Source: Ornithinicoccus sp045032955
GTDB lineage: Bacteria > Actinomycetota > Actinomycetes > Actinomycetales > Dermatophilaceae
Direction of reading: 5' to 3'
DNA length: 64,000 bases
Assembly: GCF_045032955.1 (NCBI RefSeq)
Contig: NZ_JBJFZU010000002.1
Location: 434,001 to 498,000 of the forward strand
In this document: positions 16,149-22,537 of the stretch, piece after piece
How the letters are laid out: each line of letters starts with the position of its first letter
How positions within the stretch are numbered: position 1 is the stretch's first letter
Position numbers and translations under genes: made by a program
The notes under the pieces: model-generated
The model's input: the letters and a program-made list of their open reading frames with translations, nothing else
What the model was told of the DNA's origin: nothing
The model's database searches: none

Positions 16149-16928
16149 ATGAACCGCTTCGACAACCAGACCGTGCTCGTGACTGGTGGGACCGGTGGAC
16201 AGGGATCGAGCCATGTACGGGCCTTCCATGCGGAAGGGGCGAATGTGGTGATCGGCGGCACCAATGCCGAACGCGGCACCGCCCTCGCCGACAAGCTCGG
16301 GTCCCGCGCTCACTTCGCCCGCCTGGACGTCACCGACGAGAGTTCCTGGTCCGCCGCTGTGTCTGCGGCGGAGAGGACCTTCGGAGCCTTGAACGTGCTC
16401 GTCAACAACGCGGGCGTGCAGAACCCTCCAGCACCGATAGAGAGCACGGACGAGGCCACGTGGTCGCGCATCCTCGACATCAATCTCACAGGGACTTTTC
16501 TCGGCATCAAGGTCGCCGCCCCCGCTCTGCGCCGCGCGAACGGAGGAGTCATCGTCAACATCGCCTCCACGATGGCTCTGGGTGGCACGGCGCACTACGC
16601 GCCGTACGTCGCCAGCAAGTGGGCCCTACGCGGCCTCACCCGAACGGCAGCAATCGAACTCGGCCGAGACCGCATCCGCGTCAACGCCATCCATCCAGGC
16701 GTGATCGCGACCCCCTTCATCCACGAACCAGCAGCCGGCGCCACCGCGGCAATCGCGGACTTCTACTCACCCGAGCCGTTCGCCATCCCCCGACTTGGAG
16801 AACCGACCGACGTCACAGGGCTCCTCCTGTTCCTCACGTCATCAGACGCGTCGTTCATCACGGGCTCCGAGCACGTCATCGACGGTGGACTCCTCCTTGG
16901 GCCTGCCCTCCAGACCGAGACCGCATGA
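16149..16928 (+). CDS. SDR-family oxidoreductase under TetR control
   Basis: 259 aa. NAD(P)-binding motif TGGTGGQG at residues 13-20 (Gln where Ile is usual), NNAG near residue 87, catalytic Ser in NIASTMALGG, YVASK near residue 155 and a C-terminal SEHVIDGG. The family oxidises or reduces alcohols, ketones or steroids; 3-alpha/20-beta-hydroxysteroid dehydrogenase-like members look similar, but the substrate is not established. GAAGGA lies 9 nt before the ATG. It overlaps the next gene (ATGA) and is divergent from the TetR gene that probably senses its substrate. Confidence 0.85.
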   Translation: MNRFDNQTVLVTGGTGGQGSSHVRAFHAEGANVVIGGTNAERGTALADKLGSRAHFARLDVTDESSWSAAVSAAERTFGALNVLVNNAGVQNPPAPIESTDEATWSRILDINLTGTFLGIKVAAPALRRANGGVIVNIASTMALGGTAHYAPYVASKWALRGLTRTAAIELGRDRIRVNAIHPGVIATPFIHEPAAGATAAIADFYSPEPFAIPRLGEPTDVTGLLLFLTSSDASFITGSEHVIDGGLLLGPALQTETA

Positions 16929-17289
16929 GCCGTCCAGACGTGACGGGATGGAACGATTCCGCCGGTGATGAGTCCTCGTGGCAGGCTGCGGGCACCACCT
17001 ACCTGTGCAGGGGCTGGCGGGCCGCGACCGATTGGCATACGAACCTCCTCGCCAATGCCAATCTCACTTTCCACCTCAAGAACGGGATACGCGCAGATCT
17101 GCCATCGCGGGCCACCCCCTTCACCGACCCGACGGAGCGTCAGGCCGTCCTGGTGCAGATCGTCGCGGACCTCACCAGTCCCACGACCCCGGCACCATCC
17201 GGCCGACTCGGCTCAAGGACTGGGCTGACAGTCGCCTGATGCACATCACCTTCCGCCACCGACCTGATCGCAGATACCTCGACAGGTGA
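16925..17289 (+). pseudogene. broken deazaflavin (DUF385)-type oxidoreductase-like gene
   Basis: The ATG at 16925 overlaps the SDR stop. The frame has TDWHTNLLANANLTFHLKNG and DLPSRATPFTDPTERQAVL, which resemble the middle of the small F420H2/deazaflavin-dependent nitroreductase family. The usual 40-50 residues between the start and this block are mostly missing. The frame stops at 17239, but another frame from about 17203 continues LKDWADSRLMHITF to a stop at 17289, the sort of C-terminus expected. I read it as a gene with an internal deletion and a frameshift. If intact it would be a redox partner enzyme of the SDR operon. Confidence 0.4.
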
Positions 17290-17430
17290 ACTCACCGTGG
17301 TGACTGGGAAGTCAGGGCGAGGCTGTGCGCCAACACGCAACACCTCACACATGAGGTCCGACGAGCGCCCTCACGCACGCGGACACCCGACCCGGCTTAT
17401 GCAGATGCCCGGCACGTAGCGTCAACGAAC

Positions 17431-17559
17431 ATGAACATCGCCGGACCCGAAACGCTCCTTCTACTCGTGTGGGTGATCGTCCCGGCCGTCATCCTCTACG
17501 TCGTTGTGAGATTAGCCGTCCGCCACGCAATCCGCGACGCGCGAAAAGATGAAATCTGA
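17431..17559 (+). CDS. small single-pass membrane protein (42 aa)
   Basis: ATG 17431 to TGA 17557-17559 encodes 42 residues: a short N-terminus, one strong hydrophobic helix (LLLLVWVIVPAVILYVVVRL, residues 9-28) and a basic, charged tail RHAIRDARKDEI. Such short proteins are common in actinobacteria and have no assigned function. The stretch is lower in GC than its neighbours and stands alone. No clear Shine-Dalgarno sequence is seen, so the call rests on the clean helix-plus-charged-tail pattern. Confidence 0.45.
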   Translation: MNIAGPETLLLLVWVIVPAVILYVVVRLAVRHAIRDARKDEI

Positions 17560-17629
17560 AATTTCCCGTCGCTGCACGGGCAGACTGTCGGGGAACCGTG
17601 ACGGGTCACCCCAGCGGTAGCCTTCATTG

Positions 17630-18067
17630 ATGAGGGATCTCGTCGTTCGCCCGCTGGTGACCACGGACGAACCCTTGCTAGCCGCCGCCACCTTGGAGAA
17701 CCTGAACTGGGCAGGGCGTCATTTCACGATGAAGGATGTGCAGGAGCGGCCGGAGTTTCGCCACTACACCCAGCTCGTGTTGGGGAGAGGTGACTTTGGC
17801 CTGGTGGCAGGGGACGCCGGTGGATCTCTCGCAGTGGCATCTGCCATGTTTTTCCCTGCGGATGACCCGGGATATGGGTTCCTGGATGAGTCCACCCCAG
17901 AGATCAGTCTCTGGGTGCGGGAAGACTTCCGCGGGCGAGGAGTGGGAAGGCTGCTGTTGCGCCGGCTGCAGCAGGAGACTGCCACGAGAGGCCTCCCAGG
18001 CCTCAGCCTCTCGGTGGAAGCGGGGAACTACGCGAAGCGCCTGTATGCCTCCGAAGGGTTCAGGTAA
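17630..18067 (+). CDS. GNAT acetyltransferase cut short by an in-frame TAA
   Basis: 145 aa. Acetyl-CoA motif A is ISLWVREDFRGRGVGRLLL near residue 95, followed by SVEAGNYAKRLYASEGFR, where the product stops at TAA 18065. Reading through that stop gives VIGREQDGLMMWAC and a TGA at 18110-18112, exactly the kind of last strand other GNAT proteins have after GFR. So the gene appears truncated by one nonsense codon, about 15 residues before its natural end, and may be inactive. The ATG at 17630 is preferred; a TTG lies just before it. Confidence 0.65.
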   Translation: MRDLVVRPLVTTDEPLLAAATLENLNWAGRHFTMKDVQERPEFRHYTQLVLGRGDFGLVAGDAGGSLAVASAMFFPADDPGYGFLDESTPEISLWVREDFRGRGVGRLLLRRLQQETATRGLPGLSLSVEAGNYAKRLYASEGFR

Positions 18068-18185
18068 GTCATCGGGCGCGAGCAGGACGGCCTCATGATG
18101 TGGGCGTGCTGACGCATCAGCCCCAGGCGCCTCACAGCGGCCGTTCCGGACGAGCGTAGCCGTCCTTCACGCAGTATCCGAGCGA

Positions 18186-18201
18186 TGCTACTGAGGTAGC
18201 A
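18186..18201. promoter_or_regulatory. palindromic operator candidate before the antitoxin gene
   Basis: TGCTAC-TGAG-GTAGCA, a perfect 16-bp palindrome, 32 bp before the antitoxin start and followed by AT-rich sequence that could hold the -10 region. Antitoxins of this type normally bind such a site to repress their own operon; that link is inferred from position. Confidence 0.5.
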
Positions 18202-18232
18202 ATTACTCGTTTTTCCCGGGCAGGATGGGTGA

Positions 18233-18463
18233 ATGAAGGTGAGTGTGAGTCTGAGCGAGGAGGACCTCGCGGCCCTCGACCGGTACGTCGAGCAAGCCGG
18301 TCTCGAGTCGAGGTCGGCCGCCGTCCAGCAGGCCATCCGGCGCTTGCAGGACCCTCAACTGGAGGCGGACTACGCCGCCGCCTGGCAGGAGTGGGCCACC
18401 GCGGGAGATGAGGACGCGTGGGCCGCTGCGTCCTCGGACGGGCTCACCGATCTTGCGCGGTGA
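18233..18463 (+). CDS. ribbon-helix-helix antitoxin (MazE-like)
   Basis: 76 aa. MKVSVSLSEEDLAALDRYVEQAGLESRSAAVQQAIRRL is a classical ribbon-helix-helix DNA-binding domain (strand residues 2-6, helices 8-22 and 27-40). The acidic, Trp-containing tail (DYAAAWQEWATAGDEDAWAAA) is the part that usually wraps the toxin. It is the first gene of a mazEF-like pair. The downstream toxin frame is broken, so this antitoxin is probably an orphan that may still repress its own promoter through the palindrome at 18186. Confidence 0.75.
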   Translation: MKVSVSLSEEDLAALDRYVEQAGLESRSAAVQQAIRRLQDPQLEADYAAAWQEWATAGDEDAWAAASSDGLTDLAR

Positions 18464-18590
18464 GATCCCCCTCGTCGACCTGGACCCTGTGCGGTAGCGA
18501 GGCCAGCAAGCGTCGGCCCGCTGTGCTCGTCAGCAACGACCGGGCCAACGCCACGGCACAACGGCTCGGTCGCGGAGTAGTGACCAGGCT
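18453..18590 (+). pseudogene. MazF-type toxin remnant, frameshifted and truncated
   Basis: A TTG at 18453, overlapping the antitoxin end, opens MRGEIPLVDLDPVR, the standard MazF N-terminus, then hits a stop at 18495. The next family motif, GSEASKRRPAVLVSNDRANA, follows at once in another frame, so two bases have been lost (or one gained) near 18490. Homology ends at GRGVVT near 18585; the C-terminal two thirds, including the conserved strand after VVT, are gone. Intact MazF enzymes (about 110 aa) cleave mRNA; this one cannot. Confidence 0.65.
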
Positions 18591-18703
18591 ATATGTCTTA
18601 AGGCAGCGGCAGCCCCCGGCCCGCGAGAGATCCCAGCGGTATCCGTGCCACCCAGTGTTCGGCATGAGAGTGATATCGACCGCCTAGCTTGGTGCGCAAC
18701 CTT

Positions 18704-18784
18704 CGCCCGGTCGGGTGCACAACGCTCGCCCGGTCGGGTGCACAACGCTCGCCCGGTGGGGTGCACAGTGCTCGCCCGGTCGGT
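18704..18784 (+). repeat. intergenic tandem array A (23-bp units, 3.5 copies)
   Basis: Cores CGCCCGGTCGG start at 18704, 18727, 18750 (one mismatch) and 18773, period 23 bp. Filler between cores is GTGCACAACGCT (GTGCACAGTGCT in the last). The array runs directly into the stop codon of the minus-strand RNase gene at 18784. Same core as the arrays at 28673, 31775, 39972, 45852 and 60982. Confidence 0.85.
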
Positions 18785-19302
18785 CAGGGGGCGAACTCGC
18801 AGAAGCTCTCGTAGTGGTCGTCGGTGTAGTACCAGACCTCGGGGTCCACTAGCACGTCGTCGTCCTCGGGGTCGACCAGCACGTCGCCGTCCGCGGGATC
18901 CATCTCGCCGCCGCCGGTGACGACTCGCTTGGCGCCACGGTGCGACAGCCCAGGGGTCTCCACGGTGAACTCCTGGTAGTACCCCTGGTCTTCGTCCGGG
19001 AGGAATCCTTCCCGATTGCCGAAGGTCGAGCCGTCCCTGTCCGGGTACTCGTAGGGTCCGCCCCCTTCGATGTCGTCGATCACCGGCTCCAGCTCCTCCG
19101 GCAGCACCTGGTCGGCGCACGCACCGATGTCGTCCCAGTCGCGGGTGTCCGTCCCCCGCGCGCCCTCCGCCGTCTCCGACTGCACGGTCGACCCGCCTTC
19201 CGGCGCGTCGGTCCCCCCACCGCGCTGACCGACGACGAGCCACACCACCAGCGCCGCGAGCAGCGCCAGCACGACGACGCCCACCGCCCGCGACCGGGTC
19301 AT
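18784..19302 (-). CDS. secreted guanyl-specific ribonuclease (N1/T1, RNase Sa-like)
   Basis: 172 aa. An N-terminal hydrophobic helix (residues 6-25) serves as signal or membrane anchor. The mature part fits microbial RNases of the barnase/RNase Sa group: DGSTFGNREGFLP, YYQEFTVETPG with catalytic Glu111, SHRGAKRVVTG with Arg122 and Arg126, and DDHYESF with catalytic His163; Cys62 and Cys168 could form the usual disulfide. Between VVTG and WYYT it has about 25 residues instead of about 6, including a duplicated DVLVDPE. It cuts RNA 3' of G. The gene directly upstream encodes a barstar-type inhibitor, coupled by an ATGA overlap. Confidence 0.8.
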   Translation of the reverse strand: MTRSRAVGVVVLALLAALVVWLVVGQRGGGTDAPEGGSTVQSETAEGARGTDTRDWDDIGACADQVLPEELEPVIDDIEGGGPYEYPDRDGSTFGNREGFLPDEDQGYYQEFTVETPGLSHRGAKRVVTGGGEMDPADGDVLVDPEDDDVLVDPEVWYYTDDHYESFCEFAP

Positions 19303-19658
19303 GACTGCTCAGAGGACCTAGTCGACCCGAGCGCCACCACGGCCAACGCCTCGGCATCGTCGAGGATCTCGGACAGGATCCACCAGGCGCGACCGTCGTT
19401 CTCCGCGAGCTGCCCCGCCTCCTGCCAGAGCAGCGCGACCTCCTGTCCACCCCAGAGGTCCCGCAGGTCCCGCAGCGAGTCCGCCATCGCGTCCAGGTTG
19501 GTCGCCGCCGGGTCCGGCAGCCGGAGCGCGTGCGCCAGCTGGGCCTGGGTCTCCCGCAGCCCACCTGCGGCCGGGGTGGTGACCGTGGTCAGGGCATACC
19601 CCGCCTGGGCGAAGTGCGCCTCCGCGTCGCCCAGCCGCTCGGCGGGCAGGATGATCAC
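19299..19658 (-). CDS. barstar-family ribonuclease inhibitor
   Basis: 119 aa from a GTG at 19658 that overlaps the purB stop (GTGA). The core matches barstar: LRETQAQLAHALRLPDPAATNLDAMADSLRDL holds the inhibitory helix with the two acidic residues (NLDAMAD), followed by VALLWQEAGQLAENDG and a final helix. Barstar proteins bind and block the active site of barnase-like RNases in the cytoplasm. Its stop overlaps the ATG of the RNase gene, so the inhibitor is made first from the same message, protecting the cell before toxin export. Confidence 0.8.
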   Translation of the reverse strand: MIILPAERLGDAEAHFAQAGYALTTVTTPAAGGLRETQAQLAHALRLPDPAATNLDAMADSLRDLRDLWGGQEVALLWQEAGQLAENDGRAWWILSEILDDAEALAVVALGSTRSSEQS

Positions 19659-21139
19659 GGACGGTCCAGGTGCTCGACCAGCTCGGCTGCCAGCCCGGTG
19701 TACGTCGCCGGGGTGAGCGCCACCAGCCGCTCCTCCTCCTCGGCGGGCAGCCCCAGGCCGCGCACGAACTCGACCAGCTCGGCCTGCCCGATCCGGCGCC
19801 CCCGGGTGAGCTCCTTCAGCCGCTCGTACGGGTTGCTCATCCCCTCCACACCCCGCGCCGCGAGCGCCCGCATCACCGACTGGATCGGCTCGGCGAGCAC
19901 CTCCCAGTTGGCGTCGAGGTCGGCGGCCATCGCCGCCGGGACCGCGTCCAGTCCGGCCAGCCCGCGCCCGACGTTGTCCAGCGCCAGGAGGCTGTGCCCG
20001 AGGGCGGTCCCCACGTTGCGCTGCATCGAGGAGTCGGTGAGGTCGCGCTGCAGCCTGCTGGTCACCAGCGTCGAGGCCAGCACGTCCAGCAGCGCGTTGC
20101 TCACCTCGAGGTTCGCCTCGGCGTTCTCGAAGCGGATCGGGTTGACCTTGTGCGGCATCGTGGACGAACCGACGGTGCCCTGCCCGCGGACCTGCGCGAA
20201 GTAACCCATCGAGATGTAGGTCCACATGTCGGTGGCCAGGTTGTGCAGGATCCGGTTGAACCGGGCCACGTCGGCATACAGCTCGGCCTGCCAGTCGTGG
20301 CTCTCGATCTGCGTGGTCAGCGGGTTCCAGGTCAGGCCCAGGTGCTCCACGAAACCCTGGCTGAGCTGCTGCCAGTCCGCGCCCGGGACGGCCTCGACGT
20401 GCGCGCCGTAGGTGCCGGTCGCCCCGTTGAGCTTGCCCAGGTATGCCGCCCCCTCGACCCGGTGCAGCTGTCGCGTCAGGCGGTGGGCCAGCACCGCCAG
20501 CTCCTTGCCCATCGTCGTCGGGGTCGCCGGCTGGCCGTGCGTGTGCGCCAGCAGCGGCACGTCCGCGAGGTCGCGCGCCATCGTGGCGAGCTGCTCGACC
20601 AGGGCCTGCGCCCGCGGCAGCCAGACCTCCTGCACCGACCCCTGCACCATCAGCGCGTAGGAGGTGTTGTTGATGTCCTCGCTGGTGCAGGCGAAGTGGA
20701 TGAGCTGGCCGAGGGCCTCGGCGCGCGCGGCGCCGCTCTCGTCGGAGCCGTTGTCGTCGGCGCCACCGGCGGCGTCGGACCCGGCGAGCAAGGTCGTCAG
20801 CCGTCCCCGCAGGAAGTACTCGATCGCCTTCACGTCGTGCACCGTCTCGGCCTCGATGGCCTTCAGCTCGGCGATCGAGTGGGCGTCGAAGTCGACCACC
20901 AGCGCCCGCAGGGACGCCCGCTCGTCCTCGGACAGGCCGGGTGCTCCCGGAACCACCTCGTGCTGGACCAGGTGCAGCAGCCACTCCACCTCCACGTGCA
21001 GCCGCGCCCGGTTCAGCGCCGCCTCGGAGAGGTGGTCGACCAGGGGGGCGACGGCGCCGCGGTAGCGCCCGTCCAGGGAGCCCAGGGCGATGGTGGGGGA
21101 GAGCTCGGCGAGCGGCGTGCGGGCGGGAGGCAGCGGCAT
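19655..21139 (-). CDS. purB: adenylosuccinate lyase
   Basis: 494 aa. Catalyses two steps of purine synthesis: release of fumarate from SAICAR and from adenylosuccinate. The fumarase/aspartase signature GSSTMPHKVNPIRFENAE lies near residue 325, LAHTHGQPATPTTMGKE near residue 200 holds the catalytic His, and IHFACTSEDINNTSYAL near residue 150 is conserved in PurB. ATG 21139 gives the expected LSPTIALGSLDGRYRG opening; the frame runs further up without protein sense. It heads an operon with the barstar and RNase genes through 4-bp overlaps. Confidence 0.93.
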   Translation of the reverse strand: MPLPPARTPLAELSPTIALGSLDGRYRGAVAPLVDHLSEAALNRARLHVEVEWLLHLVQHEVVPGAPGLSEDERASLRALVVDFDAHSIAELKAIEAETVHDVKAIEYFLRGRLTTLLAGSDAAGGADDNGSDESGAARAEALGQLIHFACTSEDINNTSYALMVQGSVQEVWLPRAQALVEQLATMARDLADVPLLAHTHGQPATPTTMGKELAVLAHRLTRQLHRVEGAAYLGKLNGATGTYGAHVEAVPGADWQQLSQGFVEHLGLTWNPLTTQIESHDWQAELYADVARFNRILHNLATDMWTYISMGYFAQVRGQGTVGSSTMPHKVNPIRFENAEANLEVSNALLDVLASTLVTSRLQRDLTDSSMQRNVGTALGHSLLALDNVGRGLAGLDAVPAAMAADLDANWEVLAEPIQSVMRALAARGVEGMSNPYERLKELTRGRRIGQAELVEFVRGLGLPAEEEERLVALTPATYTGLAAELVEHLDRP

Positions 21140-21203
21140 ACGCCCATCTTGGCAGGACGCGTGGGGGAGTCCGAAACGATGTCCGTGACCGACGGACGGG
21201 TCA

Positions 21204-21252
21204 TTGTCAACAAGACGTTGACAACGAGCAGGCGTCAACATAGTGTTGACGC
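21204..21252 (+). promoter_or_regulatory. promoter with two GTCAAC-N5-GTTGAC operators, predicted leaderless start
   Basis: A consensus -35 TTGACA at 21218-21223, a 17-bp spacer and -10 TAGTGT at 21241-21246 put the transcription start about 7 nt on, at 21253, the A of the ATG. Two palindromes with the same design cover it: 21204-21224 (TTGTCAAC-N5-GTTGACAA) over the -35, and 21232-21252 (GCGTCAACA-TAG-TGTTGACGC) over the -10. Centres are 28 bp apart. The ATG directly abuts the second palindrome, leaving no room for a ribosome binding site. Confidence 0.75.
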
Positions 21253-21543
21253 ATGAGCATCTCACCCAACGACGCGATGTCCAAGGTCCGCCTCACGGCC
21301 GGCATGACCGCGGTCGCCATCGGCTTCGTCACCCTGTGGCTGAGCCGCGTCATCGACTCCGGCTTCGTGCACGGCTTCTTCCAGGGCGCCACCCTGGCGT
21401 TGATGGTCGCCGGCGCCTACCTGATCGGGGCCTCCATGTGGCACCGGCGCAGCCGCGGCCAGGTCGAGGACGACCAGCACTGGTTGCCCAGCCGCGACGG
21501 CGCCGTCGACCCGACCAGCCCCGAGACCCGGGACCCGCGGTGA
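21253..21543 (+). CDS. small two-helix membrane protein
   Basis: 96 aa with two hydrophobic segments (about 16-34 and 40-60) joined by a tight turn, then a polar tail ending SPETRDPR. No known family mark. The ATG at 21253 directly follows the second operator palindrome and coincides with the predicted transcription start, so translation would be leaderless; an inner ATG at 21277 is possible but has no ribosome binding site either. It is coupled to the next gene by a GTGA overlap, and the pair is tightly regulated by design of its promoter. Confidence 0.65.
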   Translation: MSISPNDAMSKVRLTAGMTAVAIGFVTLWLSRVIDSGFVHGFFQGATLALMVAGAYLIGASMWHRRSRGQVEDDQHWLPSRDGAVDPTSPETRDPR

Positions 21544-22133
21544 GCCAGGCGCACCCGGAGGGTGATCTCGCCGCCCAGATCGGGCACATCATCCTCGACG
21601 ACGGCCCGGAACCCGGCGGGCAGACGTTGGACGGCGACGACCACCTGCGTCTGGTGCGCCGCGCCGCGCTGGCCCACGAGGTCAGCGGTGAGCTGCTGCA
21701 GCAGGCGGTGACCGCCGCCCGCTCCGGCGGGCAGAGCTGGGCGACCCTCGGCCAGGAGCTGGGGCTGAGCAGGCAGGGCGCGCAGCAGCGTTTCGGCGGC
21801 GCCGGTCGTCAGGCCAAGGACGACGACGACACCGACCCCAGCACCGCGAGCGGCCCAGGGGAGGCCGGCCAACGATGGCTGGGGCCGGTGACCGCCTTCG
21901 ACGAGATCGGCGAGCTGGAGCTGGCCGGGCAGCTGGGCTGGCACACCGTCGAGGCCGGGATGTTCCGGCACCGGATGGTCCGCACGGACACCCGCTGGGA
22001 GCACCGCAGGGTGGTGTGGACCCGCGCCACGTCGAGCTACCTCACCGACGGGTGGCAGGTCGGTGCCCGCTCGTTCCCGTGGCTCTACCTGGTGCGGGAC
22101 ACGGGCATACCTGTCGAGGACGGCGCCGCCTGA
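21540..22133 (+). CDS. hypothetical protein with a helix-turn-helix-like segment
   Basis: 197 aa from a GTG overlapping the previous stop. Residues about 40-85 are helical, and SWATLGQELGLSRQGAQQRFG near residue 63 reads as a helix-turn-helix; similar segments occur in actinobacterial proteins that test Asn/Ser codon-poor linkers before a small C-terminal domain. The C-terminal part (about 110-197) is strand-rich and contains several Trp (LGWHTVEAGMFRHRM, WEHRRVVWTRATSSYL). It could be the regulator that binds the palindromes at 21204-21252, but that is only inference from operon position. Confidence 0.55.
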   Translation: MSQAHPEGDLAAQIGHIILDDGPEPGGQTLDGDDHLRLVRRAALAHEVSGELLQQAVTAARSGGQSWATLGQELGLSRQGAQQRFGGAGRQAKDDDDTDPSTASGPGEAGQRWLGPVTAFDEIGELELAGQLGWHTVEAGMFRHRMVRTDTRWEHRRVVWTRATSSYLTDGWQVGARSFPWLYLVRDTGIPVEDGAA

Positions 22134-22174
22134 GCCGACTGACGCGCCCACGCGCCGACCTGCAACGGTGGGGC

Positions 22175-22528
22175 TCAGCGCTGGCGGCGCCCGGCGTCCG
22201 GGTCGACCCCGTCGGCCTCGAGGTAGCCGTCGGTGACCCGGTCCCGGTGCTCGCGGGCGATCCGGGTCGCCTCCTCCGCCTGCTGGTGGGCGTGGTCAGC
22301 CGCCTGCTGGGCCTCACGGGCCTTCGCCTGCAGCTCGCGGGCGCGGTCCTCGGCATTGGATACGTAGGACTCGCCCGCCTTGGCCTTCTCCCGCAGCCCG
22401 GTCGCGTGCTCACGGGCGGCGTCCAGGCGCTTCTTGCGGGCGACCAGCGCCCAGGCGACGAGCGCGGCGACGACGAGCACCGCGACGATCACGACCACGA
22501 CGACGGTGGTGGTGTTGGTGTTGTCCAT
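22175..22528 (-). CDS. single-pass membrane protein with coiled coil
   Basis: 117 aa. A short N-terminus, one hydrophobic helix (VVVVVIVAVLVVAALVAWAL, residues 9-28), then a basic stop-transfer (ARKKR) and a long charged helix to about residue 95 that reads as a coiled coil (AEDRARELQAKAREAQQAADHAHQQAEEATRIAREHRD). Probably anchored with the coil in the cytoplasm. No family recognised. It follows the cydDC gene's end on the same strand, 10 bp away, but as the upstream neighbour in transcription order it is likely separate. Confidence 0.6.
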   Translation of the reverse strand: MDNTNTTTVVVVVIVAVLVVAALVAWALVARKKRLDAAREHATGLREKAKAGESYVSNAEDRARELQAKAREAQQAADHAHQQAEEATRIAREHRDRVTDGYLEADGVDPDAGRRQR

Positions 22529-22537
22529 CGTCGCAAC

